Assembly: GCA_963682055.1 (NCBI GenBank)
Contig: OY821740.1
Location: 19,926,814-19,990,813, forward strand
Source of the DNA: Primula veris
Lineage: Eukaryota > Streptophyta > Magnoliopsida > Ericales > Primulaceae
DNA: 64,000 bases
Direction of reading: 5' to 3'
Made by a program: the position numbers and the translations under genes. The first letter of the stretch is position 1. Each line of letters begins with the position of its first letter. This document shows positions 46,612-59,906 of this stretch, one piece after another. The notes under the pieces are model-generated. The model worked only from the letters and a program-made list of their open reading frames with translations. It had not been told where the DNA came from and made no database searches.

Positions 46612-48266
46612 CTTTTAAGATTGAGAATAAAAGATTGTCTTATTCAACTGAAAGTTTCTAGTATTTTCAAAAATACCTGATCAACTAAAATAATCGGTCT
46701 CAATAAAATGAAATAACTAAGCCTAAGAGAGGCAACCGAGAAAGACCCGAGGGCTTCTCCGGTTGCAGCTTCTTAGCACATAAGGTGGCTTTATTGAGGA
46801 GAGTTAAAAAGTTTGTTCACATAAAAAAAAATTATATTAAGCCAAAAGAACCTTTCTTTTAATCTAACCAGCTAAAATGAATACAACTTATAAATTAGAA
46901 AATAGAAAATCTAACTTACAAAAAATAAAAAATGCAGCAGAACAAGCTTAAGCAAGAACCTCTTGTAAATTTCACTTATATATTTTTCGGGCTGCAAGAT
47001 GACCTCCGCCTAAATTACGTCGGTGCCATTTTCAGCCTGCATTTCCAATAAATAATCATACAAAATAAAACATGCTCATATCACTAGTTAAGTACTATTT
47101 GCTCAAAAATAAAACCAAATGATAATAAGGCTAGAACCTTTAATCGAAAACTAAGGTAGGTAGAAATGAATAAAGACCATATCTTTAGTTGAATGTCAGC
47201 GAAATGACGTAGAATCTTGGATGGAAACTCGCAGAGTGTGGCCAAGTGGTTAAGCTCCTCTTTGTGCATACCTTGAGCTAAAGAAAACAATATAAAATTT
47301 AAGGGAAAAATGAAAATAATAAACTACCAAATTTGGACCGACTTTCATATAAGAACAAACTGTTTGGAAACAAAATCTAACAAGATTTCCAAGAAGGAAA
47401 AAACAAATAAATAACACAACATGAAATTAGAAACAGAACACTGTGCTTTTCTAATTTCATGTGTCTTATTTCTATGTTTTTTGTCTTTCTTGGAAATCTT
47501 GTTAGATTTTGTTTCCAAACAGCTTGCTCTTTTCTGAAAGTTGGCAGTTTGTTATTTTCATTCTTTTTCCTAAATTTCATATTATTTTCTTTAGCTCGAG
47601 GCATGCACAAATGAGGAGCTTAACCAAAGATCCACACTCTGCGAGCTTCCATCCAAGATTCTATGTCATGTCGTTGACATTCAGCTAAAAGTATGTTCTT
47701 TATTCATTTATAACTAGCTTAATTTTCGATTATGGTTCTAGCCTTATTATCAATTAGTTTCATTTTTGAGAAAATTGTAGCGAACTAGTGATATGGTCAT
47801 GTTTTATTTTGTCTGATTATTTATTTGCAATTCAGGCTGAAAATGACACCGACGAAATTTATGCGGAGGTCATCTTGCAGCCTGAAAAAGATGTAAGTAA
47901 AATTTGCAAATGGTTCTTGATTAAGCTTGTTTTGTTGCATCTTTTATATTTTGAAAGTTAGATTTTCTACTTTCTAGTTTATAAGTTGTATTCATTTTAG
48001 CTGGTTAGATTAAAAGCAAGGTTCTTTTGGCCTAACAAAATTTTGATTTGTTTATGTGAGCCAACTTTTGAACACTCCTCAATCAAGCCACCTTATGTGC
48101 TAAAAAACGGCAACCGGAGAAGCCCTCAGGTCTTTTTCGGTCACCGCTGTTATGCTTAGCTATTTCATTTTATTGATACCAGATTTTTTTAGTAGACCAA
48201 GTCTTTTTTGAAAATACGAGAAACTTTAAATAGAATAAGCCAATCTTTTATTCTCAATCTCAAAAG
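46612..48266. repeat. Large ARF palindrome (copy B)
   Basis: Left arm 46612-47433, right arm 47448-48266, loop about 14 nt. ARF exons lie at 46980-47036 and 47184-47277 (minus) and at 47595-47690 and 47836-47892 (plus). As in A, the plus-strand arm keeps GT donors and an open AENDTDEIYAEVILQPEKD exon, while the minus-strand arm has lost both donors. Both duplicates of the locus thus keep the hairpin-forming potential. Confidence 0.9.
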
Positions 48267-48289
48267 ACCTGCAACCAAACAAGGCCTTA

Positions 48290-49526
48290 TTTGCCATATG
48301 AATTTTGGTCTGGTGTCAACTTTGGCAGGGTGGTCAGTAGAATAGGAAATCCCCTTTACGTGGATCAAGCCACAGAGAAGACCACAAGAGCCTCATTTGC
48401 ATGAGTTTGTGTCGAGATTGATGCAACCAAGGAGTTGGTAAATTCTATAGAAATTCAATATGGAGGAATATCAATTGAGGTGAAGGTGAAATATCAATGA
48501 ATTCCAAAAAGATGTGAAAATTGCAAAGTATTTTAACATGACATATCTAGCTGTCCCCTCAAACCACAAGCCAGTTCTGATTCAAAACATAGTGGCAATA
48601 ACGGCCACAAAAAACTTAACGTGAACCAAGCTTAGAGAAATCGAAACTGAATCTACAATACAACAAACTAGGGCTACATAGGGTCATATAAACAGGCTGG
48701 AGTTATGAACAATATGGAAAGGAAGTGGACTGATGTGGTGAAAACAGCTCCCACTAATAAGAAAATAATTGATAGAAAAGGTAACACTTCTAGCACACCG
48801 GAAATTTGGAAGCAACGAGAGGAATCCGACAGTAATTTAACGATTAAATTGGATAATTCTTTAGAGATAATGGCTCAATTGGAGTCTGTAGAGGTAGGAA
48901 ATGGGAGGGGAAACGTTGGCGGTGGAGTTTCTGACCCCGTATTTGAGAAATGTATAAGTGATAAATTTTATCCTCCAAGCGAGGTTTCAATAGTAAACAA
49001 GATGGGTAAGGGAGATCGGTATGGGGACGGTAAAGTGAAACAAACAAACTTGGCTCATAGCGAAAGAAAAATAAACACGGCTACTGAAAATGTTAATAAG
49101 CTACAATGGAAATGTGTCATTATGCCGCTGTTGCCCACGACAGTGATGATATAGGAAAAATTGTTAAGAAAGATAAGTTGTCCTCTGAAAAGGCAAAAGA
49201 ATATGATAGCGAGACGGGGCTTGCGAGCTGAAATCTTCTACATGAAGAAAATTGGATAACCACTATTATTCCAAAATTGTTCCAATGGGACTGTCTATGG
49301 AAGACTACCCAAGTGATTGGTCAAAAAAGAGAGTTCAAAAAGAGATGAAGTCTATACAAATTGCTTTAGAGGAAAAAAAGAAGAAAAGCAAACAACCCTA
49401 ATTGTGGAAATCTTAATTAAAAACTATGTTCTAGTGCTTAACATTAACACCATCAGAAATTACCATAAGAAACGCTTAAGCTACATCTTGAGGGAAAGAA
49501 TTAAATACCATTTATATATCTGGTAA
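48290..49526 (+). pseudogene. Fragment of a second LINE ORF1 (copy B)
   Basis: Counterpart of 18930-20166. The codon before CENCKVF is AGA here where A has TGA. The hydrophilic tail (48705-49154) is frameshifted near 49100 relative to A. No ORF2. Confidence 0.75.
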
Positions 49527-49677
49527 ATCACTTATTCGCTTCAAAAATAGTAAGTTGTTGATGATCTGCTCTATCCTCTTTGCTTTTATCTTCTTCAGAT
49601 TCTTTCTTCTCCTCACCCTCTACCATTTTGCTGAAGCAAGTGCTGTTATAAATGGAACATTTGTAAATAAGATCAAT

Positions 49678-49859
49678 ACAAAAAAGAAGTTCATTTACCA
49701 TCAGTATTAAAAACTGATGGTAAATTGAGTGTCGCTAAATTTTAGAAACAAAATAGCAACTAGTTATGTTGTCAAACTGTTGCTAAAATTTAGCGATACC
49801 CAGTTTAACAACAGTTTTCAAAAATCAAACTGTTGGTAAATGAACTTTTAAATGTAGTA
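49678..49859. mobile_element. CACTA-type MITE with 5' terminus deleted (copy B)
   Basis: Counterpart of 20341-20525. The first four bases of the terminal repeat (CACT) and 23 bases of left flank are missing: GATCAAT joins directly to ACAAAAAAGAAG. The right end is retained. Without a complete terminus it should be immobile. Confidence 0.65.
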
Positions 49860-49950
49860 ATTAATAAATACAGGTTCACCTATAGGATTGAACACGTATA
49901 TAAGTATATTAATCCACAAAAATCTCTTTTCATAGGAAAGCATCACCATG

Positions 49951-52178
49951 GTCAAATGATTATTACTTCAGGTTAGGTTTAAGGAGAAGCACGCATCCAT
50001 AAATAAAGAAAAGATTGGGTAAACGAGAAGCAATGAAACTGTAGTAGTTAATAATATAGTTTGATCTACTAAAAATAATGTAAACTATGGTAAGAAAACT
50101 ATATTGGACCAAGTTTGAAACAGAAAAATCTTAGAGATCTATGACTAGTCTAACAAAAGAAGGAAATTAAACATGTTAATTTATTGGTAGTCAGTTTCTT
50201 AGGAAACACATGCAACTAAAACAAGGATTACAGAGAAATCCGCAGACTTTATGAAAACAGATTAGTTGAATACAGAACTAACATTTGCGTCATGATAGGC
50301 TTCTGTGTATTTCCAAAGTACTCAGATCTAATATTAAACAACATATAAATCATTGCTCAATTCCCTTTTCTTCCGTTTCGAAAATTAGAAATGGTCGTCT
50401 AGCAAGACTAGATAAGTCAAAGTAGTACCCATTAACTTGAAAAGCAAAGTAGTAGCCCTTTAAAGACCTCGTTAAATCTAAGTGATAATTTATTAGTTTT
50501 TAATATACTAAAAAGATTCGTTGGCGATCATAAAGATCAATGGAATTTAATAATTTACCGACCCTTATCGAATCCAATCAACAGTATAACTACAGGCTAG
50601 GACCAGTTGATTAAACCTTGAACTATTTATGTCACTTAAATTTCAAAGACAAGATTTAAATAGAAAACTTATATGAATAGCATATCTAGATATGCAGACA
50701 AAGATATAAATGGAAAAGCATAAAGAGATCTAGAAAAATAAGTAACCTATAATTAAGAAAAAAACTTAATCTATCCTCTCTAAAGAGGAAAATGACCTAA
50801 GGAAAAAAAACCTAAGAGGAAAACAAAAATAACAGCACAAGACTCATACCAGCTACGCCAGATTGAAAACTTAAAAATGTCACCGTAGATATGGCAAAAT
50901 TCGTAAACACTACTAAAAACTCTTATATAAAATTGGCAAAGGGATGACCAAACTAAAATCAGGTACATCTTTAAATATTTACAGACAAAATATTGCAAAC
51001 CAATATTTACAACAAGAAAAATACAACTATATATTCAGTAAACATAAATTCTATTCTTCTCCAGATCAAGTCCATTTTAGGCTTCTTCGCTGCATATTTA
51101 TGGAAAATAAAGCTGGGGATACTGCAGTCTAAATTAAAAAGAAAAAGAAAAAGAAAAAGGGCAGTACAAGTTAAAACCTTTATCTTTTCATATCAGATAA
51201 TTATAAAATAAGACTTATTATGCCTTTAAAATGATCAACCAGATACATTTCAATTGATCAGCACATTATAAAAAAAAATACCGATCGTTTAAAGTTGGTC
51301 AAACATTCCCATTAATCTATTAGACGAGCAACATTAATTCATTATAAGTCTTAGGATTATGAAAAGAACTCAACTTACCAAAGAAAATAAGAGGCTGGAC
51401 AATGGAAAGAATAATACTTTTATACTCCGTAGTAAACAAGTAGAAATTTAGATAATATTACAGTTCCCTGATTTCTGATGACAAAATCTTATAAAGGAGA
51501 AAAGGCAAAGACGGCGGGTGACAGGTATATCTATATATATATAGAGAGAGAGAGAGAGTGTGTAAAGACAAAAGGGTTTTGACCTAATTATATAAGGGTG
51601 GGTACTTTAGGACGTTGACGTGTACATCTTATCCCGCTGCCTACTTATGACTTTGGGAAAAAATAAATTCAGTGTATTCTACATAATGTCGTTAACAATT
51701 TAGGTATCACATTATCAAATTTAACAATTGACATATTGAATTATCATGTTTACAATTCAGGTATCTTCGTTAAATTATACATGATTAAATTTATATAAAT
51801 TATAATTAATATGACCAAAATAAAAATTGAAACTAATTTTCATCAAACTAAATTAACGGCAGTATCTGAATTGTGAATATTATGATAGTTCAGTACGTCA
51901 ATTGTTAAATTTGATAGGTTGGTATCTAAATCGTTAAAAACAGATAATACATTACACTAATTGTATTTTTTTCCTTATATTGGTTGTTTTTAAGTCTACT
52001 CATACCGTCGTACATTAACAATTAAAATATTAATTATGTGGTTTAGATCATGACCTTATAATAGAACACTATATCCTATAACACATCTCTCCGTACTTAT
52101 TGTGGAATGGTAGTATTTTCTTTGCAAGGGTAAAGAAATTTATCAATTTAAGGGTTTTAGACTTTTAGTAGTGTTTTA
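49951..52178. other. Non-coding right part of copy B
   Basis: Counterpart of 22493-24729, and the position 49950/49951 is the empty site of the copy-A solo LTR. No gene recognised. Ends at the break into Copia sequence. Confidence 0.5.
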
Positions 52179-53612
52179 GTAGGGTTTTAATTCTGAATTC
52201 ATGGCTTGCTGCCATTCGGGTTTCATAACAGCCTCATTGTATGTTCGGGGTTCATATGCCTGGTCCACATTAGGAACAAAAAAACGATTCCTAGGTGTAA
52301 AACGTGTGTAGGAAATATAATTGCTTAATGGGTACCTGGTTCCGGTGCTCGGATCCGGATGCAAGGAAGCCGATTGATTTGAAGATAGGCGTGTTACGGG
52401 TTTCCATGAGTAATCCTGAAGCTTGATCGGAGGTATTGATTGTCGCTGACTTCCCCGTATAGGGGGAAGAGATGGTGGTGAAGGTGTCGAATTGTCACCG
52501 GAAGTTGAGACAGGGGTGTGCTCAGAATGAGGCTCATGGGGTACAAATGCGATAGGAGTCATTTCCACGTCAGGGGAAGTAAACAATCTATTAGGTGAGT
52601 TGTTTGAGTGGGGTGAATGTAGAGGTGTATTTTTTGCAGTAACATCATATGGGCTAGACAAAGTGTCAGATTGGTCTAAAGAATTTGTGTTAGGCTGAGA
52701 AACTTGTGTAGGTAGTTCAGATGGTAGAGATTGTGCAATTGGACCTAATGAAGGTACCGCGGGATTATTGGTTTCATTTTGTATGTATGGAAAAATATTT
52801 TCATGAAAAATGACATCTCGACTAGTGAAGATTTTATGTGCGAAAAGGTCATATAGCTTATAAGCCTTTTGTCCAACAGGGTATCCAATAAAAATGCATT
52901 TATTTGCGTGAGGTGCAAATTTATGTGTGACACGATTATTTTTGGCAAAAGCGAGACAACCAAAGACTCTTAAATGATTAAAAGATGGAGTTTTCGAATA
53001 CAACAGTTCAAATGGAGTTTTATTAGAAATAATGGGCGTGGGTAATCGATTAATAATATGAACGGCTGTTAAAACACATTCGCCCCAGAATTTTAAAGGC
53101 ATGTTAGCGTGAAAACGAAGGGCTCGTGCAACTTCAAGAATATGACGATGTTTTCGTTCAACTACACCATTTTGTTGGGGAATATCAGTGCAAGATGTTT
53201 GGAAGAGAATCCCATTATCATCAAAAAAATTCTTAAGGGAATGAAATTCACTCCTGTTGTCACTACGAAGTGTTTTAACAGGGGTCGCAAACTGAGTGGA
53301 AGCAAAAGAAAAAAAATTATTTTAACAATGATTGCGTTTCATGCTTATATCTCATCAAAAAAATCCACGTAAAACGAGAAAAATCATCTACAATAGTAAG
53401 AAAATAATGAGCACTAGAGGTAGAAGGTTGTCGATAAGGACCCCAAATATCATAATGAATAAGTTCAAATATTTTTAAAGAAGAAATAGTACTTGTAGTA
53501 AATGGGAGACGAGTTTGCTTTGCCAATGGACATATATTGCACGCTTTATTCAAAACAACTGGAATATTAAGAAAGTGTTTAGCAATAAAACTTAAACGGG
53601 AGTTAGACACAT
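52179..53612 (-). pseudogene. Minus-strand Copia element, integrase to start of RT
   Basis: Minus strand from 53612: continuation of the GAG-pre-integrase region, a CX2C pair (ACNICPLAKQTRLPF), then the integrase core (HYDIWGPY, FLTIVDDFSRFTWIFLM). After a frameshift near 53320 it continues with QQNGVVERKHRH-type text. The open frame 53102-52176 reads KFWGECVLTAVHIINRLPTP and CIFIGYPVGQKAYKLYDL, followed by a Ser/Pro-rich linker and the first residues of the RT domain (TYNEAVMKPEWQQAMNSEL). It stops exactly at the right edge of copy B, so RT and RNase H are missing. The other half lies at 61335-63193. Confidence 0.85.
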
Positions 53613-54970
53613 TGTTGGAAAAAGTTGGAAAACATGTAGTTTAAACATAGTTGTTCCAAGTGGTCAGGAACCATCTTTAAGTCAATTTTCGATGTGACTA
53701 CTAAGTTTTTCTGAGGCCATACTCTATGCGTTTGAGTAGCTCGTGCGACGAGCTTCGCAACGGTATATCGCATGACCTATTCGGAGGAAGGGTGTGAATG
53801 ATAATTGGACTCGAAGGTTGGTACTCGAAAGAGGGAAAAAACCGAAATCTGGAAAATGGAGTAAAGAGTGGGAATAAACCATGAGGGTTATCCCACATTG
53901 GAAAATCAAGGTTGATTTTTACTCTATATATACAAATCCATCCCATGTAGTTGGTAAACTAATTAAGTCCACATACCCATGAGTGGGTTAGTGTGTACCA
54001 CACACGCGCGCGCTCGCTCGGGTCGCGGGACGCGGGATTTGTCTCGGGTCTCGGGTCTCGTACTAAACTGAAAAGGGACTTTTGCATATTTGCAAGAGCA
54101 GTCCCTAGAGTTTCAGAAAGTTTGAAACTCCAGCAGTAATGGAGGCGGATTCTGGGGATGTAACTCCTAGAATTAAATGACCACAATTAATTCTGCGGTT
54201 TTAGAATTCCTCTATAAAAAGGCAGCCATCCCCTCACATTCCATACACATGAAATCAGTCTCTCTTCTCTCTAAAACGCATACATTTTTTTTTCTACATA
54301 GCATATTAGAAACCAGAGAGAACCACCCACTAAAAGCTCGACTTTGACTCGTCGCCAGTTTTCGGCGAGTCATCCGAGAGACGTTGTACCTTGGGATCGA
54401 AGCGCCAACGCAAACAGAAACATCAAGGTGGTTGGGAGAATATCGGTTAAGGGCATACTGTTAACAGTAGCCTCGACTAATTGTTTTTTACATTCTGTCC
54501 ATTTATTTTCCGCACTTAAATTCTTTTTTTTACATTCTGTTTTTCCAATTCAATATTTAATTTCAGTATTTTAATTTGTTATACTTAGTTGTAGCTTTTC
54601 TATTCTGTTTGTACCTTTCTGTAATTAGTTTAAAGTTCTATTTTATGCTGTAATTACTATTCTGTAATTTATTTCAGTAATTAGAATAGTTTCAATGCAG
54701 TCATGTACTTTCATTTTAAAACAGAACAGTCCGGCTGTTAAGTTTATACTTTTTAGTCCGGCAGTTTCTATTAATTGCAAATCAGTACATCAGATTATTA
54801 ATTAATAATAATCTGAATAACGTTTGCTTTTATTTATATTCAGTACCTACATGTTGTAATCAGTTTATTCTATTCCAATTGGAAATTAATAAAGATTACA
54901 CTGGTTTTGTTTAAATATTGTTTAGTCCTTTAATTATTGCTAATTGTTATTTCGTACACGGAAACCAACA
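53613..54970 (+). repeat. 5' LTR of the nested Copia
   Basis: 1,358 bp. Carries a GGGTC/CGGGA repeat patch at 54018-54060 and two possible TATA boxes, CTATATATA (about 53922-53930) and TATAAAAA (54213-54220). The second is followed by a CA-rich start region. The LTR ends ACGGAAACCAACA. Confidence 0.9.
54213..54220 (+). promoter_or_regulatory. Probable LTR TATA box
   Basis: TATAAAAA within CCTCTATAAAAAGGC. Transcription would be expected to start about 30 bases on, near CACATTCCATACAC. The 3' LTR has TATAAAGA at the same place. Inferred from sequence only. Confidence 0.55.
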
Positions 54971-55226
54971 ATCTTAACAGATACTTCTGTTGTTTCTTTC
55001 GTGTATTAAATTAATACAATTATTTATTTTTCTTTTATAAAAGGAATAATGCTTTTTTGCTTTCAATTCTAAATTATATTAGATATTGAACTACAAAGAA
55101 AAATTCCAAACAGTTTAATTTTATTATTTGTTTGATAATTCTTTTACAAACCCAAATATCAGTTTTGGTGTTTGTTTATAGAATTTATTGTACACGTATC
55201 TCATACGTTTTGTGTTGTCGTTTCAG

Positions 55227-58200
55227 ATGACAAACATGTCACCTATTCAGTTGCCTATCGGAAGTGAGCATGACCCAGTGGTTGGTGGAGATGTCCATAA
55301 CACTGAGGGCGATGCGATTGTGGGGGCTACCGCCGATAACGTAGCTGCAGCGGCTGAGGCCACCGCGGCTGCGGCCATGGCGGATGCTACGGCCAAAGCT
55401 TAGGCTGCGGCCGAAGCAGTGGCCACGGCCAAGGCTGTGGCCAAGGGCAAGGCACTGATGTATTCGGCTGTGCCTACTTAAGGAGACTGCTCCCATCCTA
55501 AGCGAGGACGATCTGGACGAGCAGTCGTTCTCTGCGGTTGAGGCATGGAGACATGCTGACTACCTATGCAAGAACTATATCATGTATGCTCTAGATGACA
55601 CGCTGTTCAGTGTTTTTGAGCCCAAAGCTACTGCAAAGGAGCTATGGGAGACTCTCGAAAACAAGTACAAAGTGAATAACGCTGGCACAAAGAGATTTGT
55701 TGTCACGGACTTTCATGAGTACCGTATGACTAACAGCAGGGGAGTCATGGAGCAAGTTGAGGAGCTCCAACTGATTTATCACCGCCTTGAGGCTGAGGGG
55801 CTAGTTATTAATGAGCCTTTCCAGGTGGCACTCATGATTGAGAAATTGCCGCCGTCTTGGAAAGACTTTCAAAACTACCTGAAGCACAAGCGGAAGGAAA
55901 TGAGGTTGGAGGGGCTCATTGAGAAGCTCAATATCGAGGTGAGAAACCGTCGCTCCGTGAGGAGATTCGGTGGTGCTAACATCCCGATGGCAAAGGCCAA
56001 TGTGGTCGAAAGCTCCAACTTCAAACGGAAACGTTTTGACAACGGAGGCAGTGCTGTTGTCGCAAAGAAATTTGCAGGAACCTGCTTTGTGTGTAACAGG
56101 ACCGGCCATCGTGCATCGGACTGTTATGACAATAAAGGCTCTGTTAAGCCCAAGCCCCCCCCCCCCCCCCCCCCGAGAAACTTCAAGGGCAAAGGGAAGA
56201 GGAAAGCTCCAGCTCATGCACATCTAGCCGAGGGAGGACGAGATGATGACCACTTTACTGCTGTGGTCTCTGAGGTGAATCTCGTGGGGAGCAACCCCAA
56301 AGAGTGGTGGCTGGATACCGGCGCCACAAGCCACATCTGCTCAACAAGGTGGATGTTTAAGACCTACAAAACGGTAGAGGGAGAAAGCTGCTTCATGGGA
56401 AATTCTGCTACTTCCAAGGTGGAAGGAAAAGGAATGGTCGTGATGAAGATGACCTCGGGAAAAGAGCTGAGGTTGACAAATGTGCTTCATGTTCCGGATA
56501 TCCGTAAGAATCTGGTATCAGGATCGGTGATGGTGAAGAACGGGTTCAAGCTAGTTTTAGAATCCGATAAAATTGTAATCACCAAAAATGGTGTCTATGT
56601 AGGCCGTGGCTATATGACCAACGGCATGTTTAAGTTAAACGTAGGGACACCTGCTCCCAATAAAGGTGCTAAAGCTGAGGCTAGCACTAGCAATGTAATG
56701 ACTGTTGCCCAAGAGGCCAATAAAAATTCTGAGTTTAATTATTTATTTGAGTCATTTCATTTGTGGCATGGTAGATTAGGTCACGTGAATTATAATTCTT
56801 TAAAGAAATTAATATCACTAAAACTAATACCAAATTTCGTTTTTGATAAGCAACACAAATGTGAGATTTGTGTAGAGGCAAAATTAACGAAATCATCGTT
56901 TCAACATGTTGAACGAGAAAGTGAACCTCTCGGTCTAATACACACGGATGTATGCGACTTAAAGTTTATACAAACGCGAGGTGGGAAAAAGTACTTTATC
57001 ACCTTTATAGATGATTGTACTAGATACTGCTACGTTTACTTAATGAGAAGTAAAGATGAAGCAGTTGAGAAATTCGCTCTTTATAAGACCGAAGTTAAAA
57101 ATCAACTCAATAGAAAAATTAAAACATTGACAAGTGATAGAGGTGGTGAATTTGACTCACCGTTTGAGCAGATATGCGCCGAAAGCAGCATTATACATCA
57201 AACCACATCCACATACACTCCTGAGCAAAATGGGGTTGCTGAGCGTAAAAATAGAACGCTAAAGAAAATGATGAATGCTATCCTAATCAGTTCTGGGTTA
57301 CCCCATAACATGTGGGGGGAAGCGATACTTTCCGCAAACTATGTTTTAAACAAGTTACCACATAAGAAGCGAGAAAAGACTCTATATGAATTATGGAAAG
57401 GTCATCAACCCAGTTATAAGAACCTGCGGGTTTGGGGTTGTCTCGCGAAGGTCCTAGTTCCCACTCCTAAGAGGATGAGAATTGGTCCTAAAACGGTAGA
57501 CTGTGTGTTCATCGGATATGCACATAATAGTAGTGCATATCGGTTTCTCGTGCACAAGTCAGACAATCCCGATGTGCACATAGATAAGTATATGAAAAGC
57601 CGAGAGGCCTCTTTCTTTGAAGATATCTTTTCCTAGAAATTACCTACATCTGTACCAACTGAAGAGTTGAACAGTGAAGGAAATGTGGGGGCAAGTGAAC
57701 CGACAGAGGAAGAGGAAGAGGAAGAGCCTCGGCGCAGCAAAAGGGCAAGGAAGGAAACTTCCTTTGGACCTGATTTCTTAACCTTCATGGTTGAAGGCGA
57801 ACCGGTGACATATAAACAAGCTATGTCAACACCGGATTCCCAATATTGGGAAGAAGCTATTCAAAATGAAATTGAATCAATCATGCAAAACCACACTTGG
57901 GAACTAGTGGATCTTCCGAAAGGATGTAAGCCCCTAGGTCATAAGTGGATCTTCAAGAGGAAGTTAAGGGTTGACGGCACGATTGAGAAATACAAGGCGT
58001 GACTTGTAGTAAAAGGATTCAGGCAAACTGAAGGTGTCGATTATTTTGACACGTATGCTCCTGTCTCCAGGAAAACGTCTATCCGAATCGTCATTGCTCT
58101 CGCAGCTTTGTTTGATATGGAAATACATCAAATGGATGTAAAGACGGCGTTTCTAAATGGAGAACTGGAAGAAGAAATTTACATGGAACAACCGGAAGGG

Positions 58201-59349
58201 TTTGTAGTTCCTGGTAAAGAGCACCAAGTGTGTAAACTTGTAAAGTCTCTATATGGACTCCAACAAGCGTCAAAGCAATGGCACGAAAAGTTTGATAGAA
58301 TTATACTATCAAACGGTTTTCACATTAATGAGTGTGATAAATGTGTCTACTCTAAAGGAAGTGGAAGAGACTGTGTCGTAGTTTGTCTCTATGTAGATGA
58401 CATGATCATAATTGGGAGTAATGATAAAATCAGCTCCACAAAGAAAATGTTGTCACAACACTTCGATATGAAGGATCTGGGTATAGCTGATGTAATACTT
58501 GGTATGAAGATTACCAAAACATCATAAGGATATGCCTTGTCCCAAGGTCACTATGTTAAACAAGTATTAGACAAGTTTGACAAGGGCAGTAAGGCAATGT
58601 CTAGAACCCCAATTGAGTTCAACTGTAACCTGAAAAAGAATTCCGGTAAGAGTGTGAATCAATTGGAGTTCTCTCGAGTCATAGGCAGTCTCATGTATAA
58701 TGAATTGCACTAGACCAGACATAGCAAACTCAGTGAGTAGACTGAGCAGGTACACCAGTAATCCCAATGAGGAACACTGGAAGGCCATAATGAAACTTCT
58801 CAGGTATATGAGGTTTTCAGCCGATTACGGGCTGCACTATACCAGATATCCAGCGGTACTGGAAGGGTATTCAGATGCCAACTGGATATCAGACTCCAAT
58901 AGCACAAGGTCCACGAGTGATACGTGTTTATAATGGGAGGAGCTGCTGTGTCTTGGAGACCCTCCAAACAGACATGTATTGCAAGGTCAACTATGGAATC
59001 TGAGTTCATAGCGTTGGACTTAGCAACCGAAGAGGCAGACTGGCTAAGAAGTCTATTGGAAGGAATTCCAATGTGGCCAAAACTTGTCCCCGCAATAAGC
59101 ATGCATTGTGATAGTCAATCAGCTATTGCGCGGGCTCAGGATCATATGTATAATGGAAAGTCTCCACATATACGTCGGAGACATAAATCCGTAAGGGAAT
59201 TGTTATCCAACGGTGTGGTATCCTTAGATTTTGTGAGATCAAAGGAAAACATAGCGGATCCATTAACTAAAGGCTTGACTCAAGTGGGAGTCGAGACGTC
59301 ATCGAACGGAATAGGATTAAAGCCCATTAAATTGGTGGCCCCCCCATAG
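55227..59349 (+). pseudogene. Copia gag-pol, broken
   Basis: ATG at 55227 (MTNMSPIQLPIG). The N-terminus is alanine-rich. Gag core 55500-56000. CCHC knuckle CFVCNRTGHRASDC (56083-56124). Proline run from a C homopolymer (56155-56175). Protease WWLDTGATSHIC (56307-56342). GAG-pre-integrase LWHGRLGHVNY. Integrase with HKCEIC, HTDVCD, FIDDCTRY and YTPEQNGVAERKNR. RT with KWIFKRKL, HQMDVKTAFLNGELEEEIYM, SLYGLQQASKQW and catalytic YVDDM (58390-58404). RNase H with [17 protein letters not shown] and ADPLTKGL. Damage: stops at 55401-55403, 57634-57636, 58000-58002 (a CGA to TGA change), 58525-58527 and 58931-58933, and frame changes near 55480 and 58700. The family makes cytoplasmic particles and integrates cDNA. 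This copy cannot do so on its own. Confidence 0.9.
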
Positions 59350-59896
59350 GCAACCCAACCTAAACGGAATCTTTCCTGATAGGTTCAAAGGGAAACTGAA
59401 CTGTGTGGGAAACTGAACAAAGCACTCGGGAACCTGGAGTTCCCAGCCCATTTCCGCGTTGACAGAGTGATAGACCTGTACCATTGTAAGGGTGAGCTTG
59501 AGGCTCTTAATGATCCAAGTAACTCGACGGTCGAGTAAAGTGAGTCAGGACACTTTCGATTTGGAACACCTATAACGAGTGTGTAAGGCCGGTACCATGT
59601 GATGAGCTTGGGCTAATTCACTAGAGCACTCAGTTGAAGTTGCCAAGACAGTCCAGGCCAAATATGAACAACAACTAAAGGGCTTAGTACGTGGGTAGAG
59701 AGGGCACTGTGCGGGTGCCATTCTGGGACACACAAAGCTTGATGGTTCAAAACTTTACAGCTACCTAATAGCAGTATTCTGGGTGGTACTCCGCTACGGC
59801 AGGTTCAAGGCGCGTGCTACCTGACCTTAGGCAGTGAACTTTTGCGGTTCTCTTGATTTGCATTTAGGACATGGGCTTTCGAGCCAATTGCATTCA

Positions 59897-59906
59897 TGTG
59901 GGGGAT
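59897..59906 (+). other. Polypurine tract of the nested Copia
   Basis: GTGGGGGAT immediately before the 3' LTR, the expected plus-strand priming site. The old Copia has the same TGTGGGGGAT at 4224-4233. The 3' non-coding stretch 59350-59896 contains no gene. Confidence 0.8.

Larger units (their letters stand above)
34029..52178. repeat. Duplicated segment, copy B
   Basis: Same order and orientation of elements as 4729-24729. The Gypsy relic is continuous across 34028/34029, so the left edge is only where copy A is interrupted by Copia. The right edge at 52178/52179 joins the segment to a Copia RT fragment on the minus strand. Relative to A it lacks the 1.9-kb solo LTR, keeps about 105 bp at 38267-38370, has lost 27 bp including the CACTA terminus, and has different LINE lesions. 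Confidence 0.93.

Noticed and set aside
53701..54574. Short frames repeated at 59992-60933
   Set aside because: They recur only because they lie in the two LTRs of the same Copia element. No domain, and interrupted differently in each copy.
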